Origin: Isoetes taiwanensis
Lineage: Eukaryota > Streptophyta > Lycopodiopsida > Isoetales > Isoetaceae
NCBI GenBank assembly: GCA_021234155.1
Contig: JAJEKV010000023.1
Span: 7,790,009-7,854,008 of the forward strand
Reading direction: 5' to 3'
Length of the DNA stretch: 64,000 bases
A program made the translations under genes and the position numbers. The notes below the pieces were generated by a model that saw only the letters and a list, made by a program, of their open reading frames with translations, was not told the DNA's origin and did no database searches. This document shows, piece after piece, positions 20,433 to 31,499 of this stretch; positions within the stretch are counted from its first letter, which is position 1, and the number at the start of each line of letters is the position of its first letter.

Positions 20433-23400
20433 CATCATTAAGATATCTGGCCAACTTTATATGTCCAAATTTCTGCCAAACAAAAACGTAACCATCATAA
20501 CTTATATCAAATTGAAAACATCAGATCTGGTGCTTGTTAGCGAAGCTGCCTATATTAAGGCAGCGTGCCTTTATTAAAAGGCAACGAGAGCTCCTTATAG
20601 CTTTCACCTTTTTCCATGTGTGGACCTTTATGGTGCCTATATATTGTAATATGTATTATTCAATAAACGTGTCTTCTTTTGTGGTGCATCTCTCTCTCAC
20701 TTGTGTTTTCTAGTAAACTAGCAAGTTCAACATGGTATCAGAGCTTGTATCTGGTTCTGGAGTGGTTGTGAATTTTCGAGGGCTCACTGGGACGAAAACT
20801 TTGTATGTTTTTTCTGGAGCTAGATATCCAGCCTGGAAGATCAAGATGGAGCTCGTCCTGCAAAGCGAAAAGCTTTTTGGAATTGTGACTGGAAATAATA
20901 TTCCTCTGGTGCAGCCAGTTGATGCAATTACAGGTAATCTTGTTCAGAACGGTGCTGCATGATGCTTGGGTTAAGGATGTAGACGACTGGAATGAAAAAG
21001 ATCAAACAGCTCGAGCATTGATTCTCTATGCACTTAAAGAATCTATTTTAATGGATGTTAAGGATTTTGTTACTTCTAGTGAAGTATGGAAGTATTTGGA
21101 AAAAACTTACATGAAGAAGACTATGCATGAAGTGCTTAGTCTCCGCAAGGATCTTACATCATTGCAGTATCGTTTGACGAACATGTGGATAAATTTAAAG
21201 CGCTTCTAGAAGCACTGTCCGCAGCTAGTGCTAGTGTTCCGCATGATCAACATGTTGTCTATTTTCTGGAATCCATGCCGGAATAACTTCAAACTCTTAC
21301 GACTGTGCTTGTCAATAAAAAATCTATGACATTAGATCGCGTTTGTGAATCACTAAAAGATGGGGTTCGAAAGTTGCACAGGCAAGCTCTACATGAAGAT
21401 CAGGCTTTAATTGTTGATAGTAAGAAACGAGGTCGAGAAGATGAAAAGGTGGCCTTTGTTACTGATACAAAGGCTACTCGCAGTCGCAGTAGAAGCTAGC
21501 ATCATGGAGGTGATATACAGCAATTGGCTAGACTTGAGCAACCTAAGTCAGAGACTGTTTGTGCCTATTGCAAAAAGAAGAATCACGTTAAAAGCGAATG
21601 TTATTATAAACACTTTGTTAATGAGCATAAATCTTTACTCCAGGCAATCCAAGATGGACCTCATATTTCAGATGAGCATGCAAGTGTTGCATGTGATGAA
21701 GCTTCTGAAGCCGATTTTTCTACAGGAGCTGTTGTTTCCATGATTATTGATTATGGGGCAACACAGCACATGACTTTTCATAGGCATTGGTTGAGGAATT
21801 ATCGCTCGCTTCAACTTAGGAAACTTGTGCTTCTTGGTGATAACACGACTCATGAGGTCAAAGGCATTGGAGATATTCATGTTCATACTTCCAGTGGTGT
21901 GCAAGTCTTGCGTGGTGTCTTACATGTGCCTGGTTTACGCCAGAATCTTATTTTTGTGTCTAGGCTTGTTGATCTTGGTCTATCCATACAGTTTGATAGA
22001 TGATTATGTAGTTTCATCCAATATGGATGTGTACTTGGAGTTGCCCAGAGACAAGGTCGATTGTACGAGCTTAAATTGACTGATGATTTTGTGAATCTTA
22101 TGACTGCTAGTGGAGATGAATCAAGTACACTGTGGCATTGTCGTTTTGCACATGTCGACTTCCAATATTTATTGAATATGGCCTCTGATAGAACTGTGGA
22201 TGGTCTATCATTGAGTAGCACTGCATCAATGGGTGTATGTGAGGCGTGTGCTGTTGGGAAGCAACATCGTCGTCCTTTCAATGAGAAAGGAAAACGTGCA
22301 ACACAGCTTTTGGAGCTTGTGCATGCTGGTATATGTGGCCCACTACCTTGTGCTTTGAGTGGTGCACAATATCTCATCTTGTTTGTAGATGATTTTTCCC
22401 GTAGAGTTTTTGTATATTTTATCTCTACGAAGTCACATGTTTTCACCAAATTCCAAGTGTTTAAGAATACGGTGGAGACTCAAATTGGCAAAGTGATCAA
22501 GAGATTACGTACTGACAATAGTGGGGAATTCACGTCTGCTCAATTTAAGTGTTTTTTTGAAGAGCATTGCTTGTGAGCCTATCATCACTGATTCCCCTCA
22601 GCAAAATGGCATTGTTGAGTATCAAGAATGTGCGATAATCAATGTTGTTCGATGTATGCTTATTCATGCTGGCTTGGATAAGTCATTTTGGGCAGAAGCT
22701 GTGGCTACTGCTGTTTATGTGCAAAATCAAACAATAACTTCTTCTCTGAAAGGCGTAACTCCTTTGCAATTATGGACAGGAGTCAAACCAAATGTTCAAA
22801 ATTTGCGAGTTTTTGGTTGTCTCGCCTATGTTCATATTCCAAAAGGGAAGAGAAAGAAGCTTGATCCAGTTGGCCTCAAAGCCATATTTGTTGGCTATGC
22901 TGTGGAGGCACAGGGATACCAATTTTATGATATTGCTACGCGAAGAATCATTACTAGTCGTGATGCAGTGTTTGATGAGTCTATTATGACTGACATGGTC
23001 ACTCATCGTCATGACTATAATGTTGTTCTTAGCGATTCCGAGATACTTGATAACTTAATTCCTAATGTGGATATTGGGTCTTTACATCCAAAAGTGGAAG
23101 ATGTTGAGCCGTTTATTGGAAAAGGATACTTGCGAGTGCGTCTTAGAAGTTTAAGACAAACATTCTAGAGATTGGTATGCCAAAGTGAACTCTTATTTTT
23201 CTAATGGATTTCTAAGTTTTGCAGATTCCAATGTGAATATAAGACGCTCTCAAGAAAATTTTATGGTGATTGCGCTTTATGTGGGTGACACTATTTTGGC
23301 AATCAAGAGAAGATTCTCTTCTGCATTTAGGTTTATTACCAAATCGCAGGAATTGTAGCATTCGGTTTTTTGCCTTTGTAACCACCAAAGGTTTTTTTCA

Positions 23401-24680
23401 TCCGAGTGCGAGACCAAATTTGCAGGTGGGGAGATTATCTATGAGTTGTGAGTTGCAATATTTGGTCTTCATTCTTAGACACGATATTTTCTATATCTTA
23501 TTTGGTGAAAGGCTAAAGTCGCAGGTGGGGTGTTAGCGAAGCTGCCTATATTAAGGCAGCGTGCCTTTATAAAAAGGCAACGAGAGCTCCTTATATCTTT
23601 CACCTTTTTCCATGTCCATTATAGCTTTCACCTTTTTCCATGTGTGGACCTTTATGGTGCCTATATATTGTAACATGTATTATTCAATAAACGTGTCTTC
23701 TTTTGTGGTGCATATCTCTCTCACTTGTGTTTTCTAGTAAACTAGCAAGTTCAACAGTGCTTACTCGAAGAACATATCTAAGATCATTTCTTCCATCTCG
23801 TTCAACCTCTGCTTGTGTAGGAAGTTTCAAGAAACCCCCATAAACTGCCCAAATCTCTTCCACATTTGTCATCGGTTGAAGTTTCCCTTCCATTAACTTA
23901 GAGCACATGTAGAATTTAATAGCTGCAGCTCCACTAGAGATGTCTTTCCACCGACTATGCTTCTGCGATTGAAAAGCAGCACACCTTCATAAGGTTAAGG
24001 AATCAAGCCTAAAAGTTCTTAAGCTGGCTATACAACTTGGAAGATACAGGGGATGAATGCAGGGATCTTCAAACATTTTGACACTGCACAATGCCAAATG
24101 CAATTATCAAGCCTGTTCACGGTAGTATATGTAATAGAAAGGACATTCAACATTTACACGAGCATAATAAGTGTTATGCAGTTGATTTCAAGATGGTCTT
24201 ATTATTGTATGAATAAGAAAATTGAAGACATCCAAACGAGAGTGAAAGCTATGCTATTAAATAAATAAATAAATAAATAAATATATATTAATCACGCCAT
24301 TTAAGACCCTCAGGTCCATAGTCAAATTAATCACGCCATTGTAAAATACTTACATAGTCAATCTCAACAACATTATAGCCCAAATGTTTTGCTAGAGCTT
24401 TGAAACCACCATGATTTCTAATAGAATGGATCATGTCTTGGCGATTCCCCATTCTAAGATCCTGAGATGTTGGGTATTTCGACCTGCATAAGAAGTTATA
24501 ACCTGCCCATTCGATAACCGTGAAATAACAAAAACTCACAAGCCTTTCTCCTTCTTCTTCTTCTTCTTCCTCCATAAATTTATGTATATTTTGTATAAGA
24601 TCTGAAAGAGAAACATCGCCACAATGTCGGATTCTCTGCTTCCGACTTGCAAATGGAGATGGCGGCCACAGATTCAAGCC
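20433..24680 (-). CDS. putative PTST2/FLO6-like GRxDL-repeat protein, partial, with copia element in an intron
   Basis: Three - strand exons join in one frame with proper splice sites: about 24670-24354, 23962-23765 and 20472-20433. They give repeated modules of the form P-T-x5-L/V-x3-R-x-D-L/M-x3-I/V-x4-G-x4-A-x-x-L: 'KYPTSQDLRMGNRQDMIHSI' then 'GGFKALAKHLGY', and 'LPTQAEVERDGRNDLRYVLR' spliced to 'KFGHIKLARYLND'. An acidic run precedes the first. Such modules occur in plant plastid proteins PTST2/PTST3/FLO6, which help start starch granules; their carbohydrate-binding domain is not seen here, so the assignment is tentative. No ATG is visible in frame, so an upstream exon is expected. The donor after 'RYVLR' (GTAAGC, complement of 23759-23764) is kept although a 3.2-kb copia element starts within it. 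Whether the gene still splices is unknown. Confidence 0.4.
20535..20732 (+). repeat. 5' LTR of copia element (198 bp)
   Basis: Starts TG, ends CA. It contains a TATATA stretch near 20638 and AATAAA at 20662-20667, plausible promoter and polyadenylation signals. An almost perfect hairpin-forming 'GCTGCCTATATTAAGGCAGC' lies at its start (20545-20564). Confidence 0.92.
20732..23330 (+). pseudogene. copia gag-pol remnant
   Basis: In order: gag N-terminus (20732-20962), frameshifted gag (20919-21209), a CCHC zinc knuckle 'CAYCKKKNHVKSEC' (about 21557-21600), a protease with the active-site DSG/DTG changed to 'DYGATQHM' (about 21748), the pre-integrase His/Cys domain with 'CEACAVGKQH' (about 22240), the integrase core with 'FVDDFSR' and 'LRTDNSGEF' (22380-22535), a frameshift near 22560, and the rest of integrase. 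After about 23160 the frame jumps to a short RT piece, 'WYAKVNSYF' through 'LYVGDTIL', where the catalytic YVDD reads YVGD. Most RT fingers/palm and RNase H are absent. Several frameshifts and stops make it non-functional. Confidence 0.9.
20733..20744 (+). promoter_or_regulatory. primer-binding site (initiator-Met tRNA)
   Basis: TGGTATCAGAGC directly after the 5' LTR, complementary to the 3' end of plant initiator-Met tRNA, the usual primer of copia elements. The putative gag ATG (20732) overlaps the LTR/PBS junction. Confidence 0.95.
23523..23530 (+). promoter_or_regulatory. polypurine tract of copia element
   Basis: AGGTGGGG immediately before the 3' LTR, where plus-strand DNA synthesis is primed in LTR elements. 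Confidence 0.75.
23531..23756 (+). repeat. 3' LTR of copia element (226 bp)
   Basis: Same as the 5' LTR except for a duplicated CTTTCACCTTTTTCCATG segment (about 23598-23645), which explains the 28-bp length difference, and a few substitutions. Confidence 0.92.
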
Positions 24681-26059
24681 ATAAACCCAGCCGGAATGGT
24701 TTCCTCATCGGCCCTTGCAGGACATCACTCAAGTTTGAGACCATATCCAGGTCTGCAGCTTTCGCCGACTTATTTCTAGGTTTAGTTCTCTTATCCTAAG
24801 CTTAAACTTTGCTTTGACGAATGCCTGTGCTTTATTATGAACAGAATGTACCTCTCCAGTTTCATGGCAAGGATGGAGGATGAGGAGATGAAAACTGATA
24901 TGATAAGAATGAAATGATTAGTGGACAAATACCATAGAAATCTTTGTGAGCAGCGGATTAATCAGAAAAAACTTAGAGGTCAATCTACTTTAACAGTTAT
25001 AACTCGTAATTGCATAAAACCAAAGAAAAGCAAGGGAATTGATAGACGACATACCTTATTTAACAGCGCCTTGCATCAATGAATCGAAAACGTTTAAGCG
25101 ATGTCACTCTATTTATACCCAAAGAAAACCACAACAATTTTGACACGTAGAATGATTAGAATGATTCAGAGAAATCTCAATCTGGTGGCGGTGGTGCCAC
25201 CGCTTTTCGTCTGCAGACTGTCCCAATCTGTGCCAGAATCCTCAGCGGATAGCCCTGAGCTGGCAGCGGAAGATCTGCCGAATGATGGTCTTGGCTATGT
25301 ATCTGAGAAGCGGCAACAAAGAATCGGCCGGATGAAAAACGTGGCAACGATGTGCTCTTGGCTGTGTTTTTTTTCTAGCTCCTTTTTTTTTTTTGCGCTA
25401 TCTTTTGCCCCCCGAAACACATAATATACTAAAGCATCTTGCCAATAAGAATTATATGAGTTAGATAAACAATGGAGGGGTGCGATCTTTACACATATAA
25501 GGGACGGTTTACATGCACTAGCATCGTCACATTGGTGCCCTGGTTTGCCTGAAGAAACCTGAAGGAAAGTGGTGACTGTCACGAACAACGACCAACCATT
25601 CTTTCATGGATGACTCCATTCACGATGCTCAATGGCACATGTAAATCGCCCCTACATGCGCCATTGTGCCTCGCAACGTCATGAAAAATGCTGAGTCATT
25701 TTTTGCGAACGTCGTGGCATTCGGCTCAAATTTCGAAGGGTAAAACAGGGCACCATTGCGCATATAAAACCGTGGGCTACTTGTTGACCACATACAACAT
25801 AAAAAAGCCAACCTAGTGCCCTTAATGGAAAACAGTCAACCTCAAAGGGGAATTCATGCAACGGTGATGATGGCATGAGTACTGGGTGTCACACATTGCA
25901 AGCCTTTACTCAAGGACCGGGCGGGCTCCAACTCTAAATTCAATGTGCTTAAATTCACCAGGTGGCAGTTTTTAACGTCTCCACAGAGATCGGCATCACC
26001 TTCATTTTTACACAAAGGTTGGCATTGCTCTTATGTGGGCATATGCATTGTTTTGGGCT
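24681..26059. other. intergenic, upstream of PDI; no gene recognised
   Basis: The ORF at 25101-25424 matches nothing I know. The last 150 bases should hold the PDI promoter and 5' leader, but I see no clear core element. Confidence 0.4.
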
Positions 26060-29000
26060 ATGGCGAACCATGTCCGCCTCTCCCTCCTCTTCCTCTTTGC
26101 ACCCCTGCTTCTGTTGGCTCATCCAGACCCGGAGCTTGTCCTTGTTTTAGATCATACCAACTTCACACAGACCGTGGAGCAACACCCTTTCATCGTCGTC
26201 GAGTTTTATGCTCCCTGGTAATGCTTTTGGTTTTGCAATGTGCATTTGATTTTCTGTTTCTTCTTCGGTATCTGCAAGAACTTCCACTTTGTATTTCCCT
26301 AGTTTTTATGTTTGGCAATTTAACAGGTGCGCGCATTGTAAGAAATTGGCTCCAGAGGTGAGTTTGGTTGCTTAATTAATAATATGCAGCACAAAAGTTG
26401 ACTCTATGTTTTTCCATAATCAGTATGAAAAGGCAGCTGCAATTCTCAAGGATAACGATCTACCAATAATTCTTGCAAAGATTAATGCTGACGAGGAGGG
26501 AAACAAGGGCCTTGCTTCCGAATTTAGTGTTCCAGGCTTCCCTACATTAAGGATAATTCGTAACAACGGCTCTAAGGTGTATGATTACACAGGTCCGCGA
26601 GATGCTGACGGCATTGTATCGTACCTGAAGAAACAACTTGCTCCATCATCTGTGGAACTAAAGTCAGCTGAAGATGCACTGGATTTTGTTACACTTAGCG
26701 AAATAGCTTTGGTATGCGTCCTCTCATATATTTTGTTATGTCTTTATATGTTTTTTAATGTGGTCTCGTTTTCTTTTGTAGCTATTTTAATTTCTTGATG
26801 ATTAAAATCTATTGCTCAGTCCATTGTCCAGCAGCTTATCCTTGCTTAGTGTCAGGCCTTTATTGTATAGTGATCTGTTCTAAGTATTGGTCTTAATTTT
26901 AACTTAAACTGCATTTGTGTGGCTAGATTGGTGTTTTTAAAAGTTATGATTCCGAGGAATTCACCAACTTTACCATTGTAGCTGATGACCTCCGAGGAGA
27001 TTGCGATTGGGGTCATACTTTGGATGAATCTGTTCTTCCCATCAAGGATGTGCCTTTAAATATTCCTGCAGTTCGTCTCTTCAAACCATTTGATGAGCGT
27101 TTTAGCGATACTTCGGTACACAATGCACCTTCTTGTTATGTAATGTACATTAAATTTAATGAATCACCTATGCTATTTACCTCCATAGTGGGTGTACAGC
27201 TGAAATGGGGTGATCTAACATGCCATATTTTATTGTTTCGCGTTTTTGTTGAGTATTTATATTTGCTATACTCTCTATATATCTCTTCTAACCAACTTGA
27301 AAGCGATTTGCAGGACTTTTCAATTGAGGGACTCAAAAAGTTTGTGGATGACAAAAGTTACCCACTTGTGACGGGGTTGACACAAGATCAATCCATGAAA
27401 CGGTATTTATTCAAGTTCTTCAACAGTGCAGATACAAAGGTATACTAATCTGTACAGCACTTTGTCGAAATCTATTTCGTGGCTACACTTATTTATCAAG
27501 TAATTAAGGGCATAAGTTGAAAGATATATTTAGTATAATGCTTCTAGAAAATACATTTGACAAATTTACAAAGGAGTCAAAAACTGCAAACAAATCTTGT
27601 ATACCTGTATATGGCTACCTTCCTTTGCAAGCCAACATATCACACTGCTATCTGAATATGCTAGGCTTTTGGAACTTATTGAAAATGATGTTGCTCAATT
27701 CACTCGATCCAAGGTCTGGACTATTTCATCCATTTGGACAAGTGATGGTAACCGCCTAACACCATGGTCGTCATGTATCTCGTTCAGTATGGTTTATAGT
27801 TTAACTCTTAGAAGTCAAGAATGGATTGAAACCCCTTGTGGATTTATTTAAGAACTTTATACCTTTCTTGCTATAGGAATTTGTGCGATAGGAACTTGTC
27901 ATTAGTCTCCTGCGCTAACATTGATAGAGAATCATTGGTTGCTTTATGCATGATTGTGTAAGGCTCAGCCCATGACGTTTATTTTTCGTTGCCATAGTGT
28001 TCGTCGAAATTTGGCGTTACTTATTCTTTGCATAATACTGGTTACCATCATGATGCACTTATAGTTCTTGTTATTACCACCTTTATGATGGGGCCCTGTT
28101 TAAGTGGGCATTGAAAGCGTTTCTCATCAAGCAAGAATCTGGCCATATGGTTCTAATCAGTTTAACATGGGTTTTGCAACAAACAACTGCATGCATTCCA
28201 CATGCATTTAGCATTCTTTTTATCAGAATGGTCTCTTAAATTGGTATTTGCTAATTACAGGTGTTTTTGTTCTTGAATTTCAACGATAGCAATGCAGATG
28301 AGTTTAAGGCTTTGTATGCAGAACTTGCTGCACCAATGAGGGAAAAAGGTTTAAGATTTCTTCTTATAGATGCTATGGATAACAAAGAAGTCTTGAAGGT
28401 TGTTTTCTTCATTGAGACTTCTTCATGTATAATTTGCTCTTAATACTGCTGTTCTCATCTTACATGCTTGGATTTGATTGTGCATTTAATTTTGCAGCAT
28501 TTTGGCGTTCATGTGGATAAGCTCCCTTTTATTATGTTTCAAGACGCAACAAATAAAAAGTATGCTTTGGAGAATATGAGAATCAATGAGTTGAAAACCT
28601 TTTTTGAAGATTACCTTGTAGGTACTTGTCATGCAAACCAAGGTGCATTACTATTTTACTCTTCTTCTGACTCCTGTTTTACTTGAACAATACAGGATGG
28701 AAAAGCAAAAGAATGGGTATTATCTGAACCAGTTCCTCTGAAGAATGACGAACCAGTGAAAGTTGTTGTGCGTAACTCGATAGAGGATGAAGTGTTCAAG
28801 TCTGGGAAAGATGGTGTGTCTAAGGCTCACATTGTGTAATTGTATTATATGCTTCTAACCTAGAGATATTTGAAGCTAAAGTCAGATGAGTTTCAAAGAT
28901 ACCTTCCTTAGCACTTTGAAGAGCATAATGTAAGCATTTGCAGAGCCCCCTTGAGAACTATTTTGACAACTTTAAACGTGCCAGCAGTTCTGCGCTTTAT

Positions 29001-29807
29001 AGAGATGGACAGAATAGAGCTAGTCATAAACAGATTACACTGCATAAACAGCATTGTTTGTCAGAGAAGTTTGAAAAGGAAGTAAAGTAAATACCTGGGG
29101 CTGATGTATTAGACTTGTTGCTTTCTGTGCTCCATCTTTTCAACTGAATGAACCGATGGAATTGAAAACATTGGAAAGAAGTCTTCCTGTTAGACAATTA
29201 TGCTGGCCGCTTTGATTGGTCTCAGATGCAGTTTCTTTTCTTATCTAAAAGCCAATATTGATTTTCCTGTTCAGTAAATGAATTGAAATTAATATTTTTT
29301 TTACTTTGATTTGCTGCAGTTCTGCTTGAGTTCTATGCACCTTGGTGTGGCCATTGCAAGAAGTTGGCTCCCACACTCAGGGAGGTCGCAGAACACTTTA
29401 AGGATGACTCCCAAATAATGATTGCAAAAATGGTGCGCCCATGAATTGCTGTTTGAGTGGAAATTGTTGTAAATAAGTGGCAAAAGGGTTAGTGGTATGG
29501 AAAATTAAGGTTATTATTTTGGTTTGAATTTATGGGTAAATTCTGCTATTTCTAGTTAATAATATCATGCTCTCATGTTAATTGACTTTCATGGCTTTAT
29601 TTTGCTATCATATTACAGGATGCTACCAAGAATGACGTTCCTCCTGAGTTTAAGGTACAAGGCTTTCCCACAATTTACATGGTCTCTGCCAACAAGGAAA
29701 TAATCCCATATGGCGGTGTTCGAACGAAAGAGAGGTTCATTGAATTCATTAATGAGCATAGGTCACCTTCCACAAATGGTGAGAAGGAACAGAGAGATGA
29801 GCTTTAG
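26060..29807 (+). CDS. protein disulfide isomerase, ER-resident, 10 exons
   Basis: Exons with GT/AG borders: 26060-26217, 26327-26357, 26424-26711, 26927-27115, 27314-27439, 28261-28398, 28498-28617, 28696-28813, 29320-29432 and 29619-29807. Together 1,470 bp, 489 aa, near the usual length of about 500. The product forms and reshuffles disulfides in secretory proteins in the ER lumen. The start at 26060 gives a signal peptide ('[20 protein letters not shown]'). Domains run a-b-b'-a'. The first active site is [11 protein letters not shown], split over exons 1-2; the second is '[13 protein letters not shown]' (exon 9). Both a domains keep the cis-Pro 'GFPT'. The C-terminus is RDEL, an ER-retrieval signal. 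CAHC in the first site, instead of the common CGHC, is the one oddity. No frameshift or stop; I regard it as functional. An ORF-finder alone would miss the short exon 2. Confidence 0.95.
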
Positions 29808-31499
29808 AAGTATAAGCATTATTGTGGTCCAAAGGGCATGTGTTAATGGCTGATCATTTATGATTTTATATACTACTAATGGGAATATCAATAGCACCCC
29901 ACAGATTATCCTTGCCCGTGGAATTAAACCATCACATAATTGTAGCCATCCAGATGGCAGTATTATGTCATGAACAGCAGATTGGTTGAATATATTCATG
30001 ACATGATTTATGCTGCAAAGTTCAAAGGGTTCCTATATTTCCAAGCAAAATAAAATAACAGTTTCATACAATGGAGGGTAGACTTTTATATTTTATGTAA
30101 TTGGTAAAGAAGGATGTTTGTGACTCTTTCTTATGCGGCTGGGAATAACTCCATAGAATGTGTTTACCATGGGCTCAGAAACCTCATTTCTGTACTTTGC
30201 AATATAAAGTTCTTTTAAAATATTGCACCATTGAGAAAACATTTTAAATCGCCCTTCTCCTATTCTATTCTCTGGACTTTTTGTTAAGAGCTTAGAAGGG
30301 AAATTTTTTTTCTTAAATGCTCTTCTGCTTTCACGAAATGCACCTAAACTTTTGAAAATGCATGGGATGCTCTAGGTCAACGTACGTTGTTGTTTTGTAT
30401 TTCACAAGATGTTTCTTTCAATGGATATTTTTATAGCATGCACAATGATGCTCCTAAAATTCTTTTAAACAGATCGTTGCACTATAATCTTCAAATAAGA
30501 AACTAATCTTCAAATAAGAAATAAGTTTTTGTCTTTCATTTACTTGAATCCATTCTACACCTGTAAGCATATGCTCTTTTTAATCGGAATCAAACCACTG
30601 CTTTGTCTAATCGAATTGGTTTGCCGGAGTAGTGAATTAGTAGTGAATTGTAGAATTCGAAATCATATTGCCTACAACAACAAAACAACTTTTAGGGTGC
30701 TCAAGGATAAATTATTTGTAGGGATGAAGAAATTGTGCTAGATGCCAAGTCAGGGACTATAATTCCTCTATCTGCCAAGTTCGAGGATGTAATAACTTAT
30801 CTATGGTTTTCGCTATATTTGCGGTTTCGATTGGTATTTGACCTTAAAGGGCATCATTTAGTTAAATCTTATAAGCATTTTACTGTATATGGTCCTCAAT
30901 GGCATTTCATGGATTAGGGCTTAACATAAGGGCATTGAGGGATTTTGAGCAATTTCTAAAAATACTTTGTATTTTTTTATTTTTTTATTTTTTTATTTTT
31001 TTTGGGAGAAAAGGGAGTTTATAGTAAGCATAAAATGAATTACATCACATAGATGAAGGTTGTAGGAAAACCAACCTGACATTTGTCACTAAGTATAGAA
31101 AACAAAAAGGTTGAGGTAAAGATGAGCCTAGCTCTTTACAACTGTGATCCATATAGAATCGACTATTAAAAGTACAATATATGTTTCCAAAGTTCACCAA
31201 CATCATGACATAACATCCAAAGTTCGCCAACACCAGGACATATAAATAAGGTACACAGGTCGACCAAAAGGTCGTCTCCTTCTCAGGCTCTGTAGACCTC
31301 CTCAATTATTGCAAGTCCAGAAGAAGAAAAAGGTCAAGGTCCAGTTCCTCCTCATCCTCGTCAATGATCACCAAGTCTATGGTTACCGGGTCGACTGGCC
31401 AACTAATATCGACCCAATCTGGATGGAAAGCAAAATATTGGGGAGGGGATGGGAGGGGGTGTATATCAGAGACAAAATTAGTGCCTCTCCTTGAGCATC
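29808..31499. other. downstream of PDI; no gene recognised
   Basis: AT-rich sequence that includes the PDI 3' UTR. A T-rich run near 30969-31001 and short ORFs only. From about 31.05 kb the - strand may be the far 3' part of the LINE below. Confidence 0.45.

Larger units (their letters stand above)
20535..23756 (+). mobile_element. Ty1/copia retrotransposon, internally deleted, complete ends
   Basis: LTRs (20535-20732 and 23531-23756) begin TGTTAG and end TTCAACA. A 5-bp target duplication GTGCT flanks the element (20530-20534 and 23757-23761). A primer site for initiator-Met tRNA follows the 5' LTR, and a purine-rich tract precedes the 3' LTR. At 3,222 bp it is well short of the usual 4.5-5.5 kb for copia, because most of the RT and all of the RNase H are missing. 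It sits in antisense orientation in an intron of the - strand GRxDL gene. LTRs are nearly identical apart from a 28-bp internal duplication in the 3' copy, so insertion was fairly recent. Confidence 0.93.

Noticed and set aside
25101-25424. 107-codon + strand ORF upstream of PDI
   Set aside because: No family, low-complexity end, no support from neighbours.
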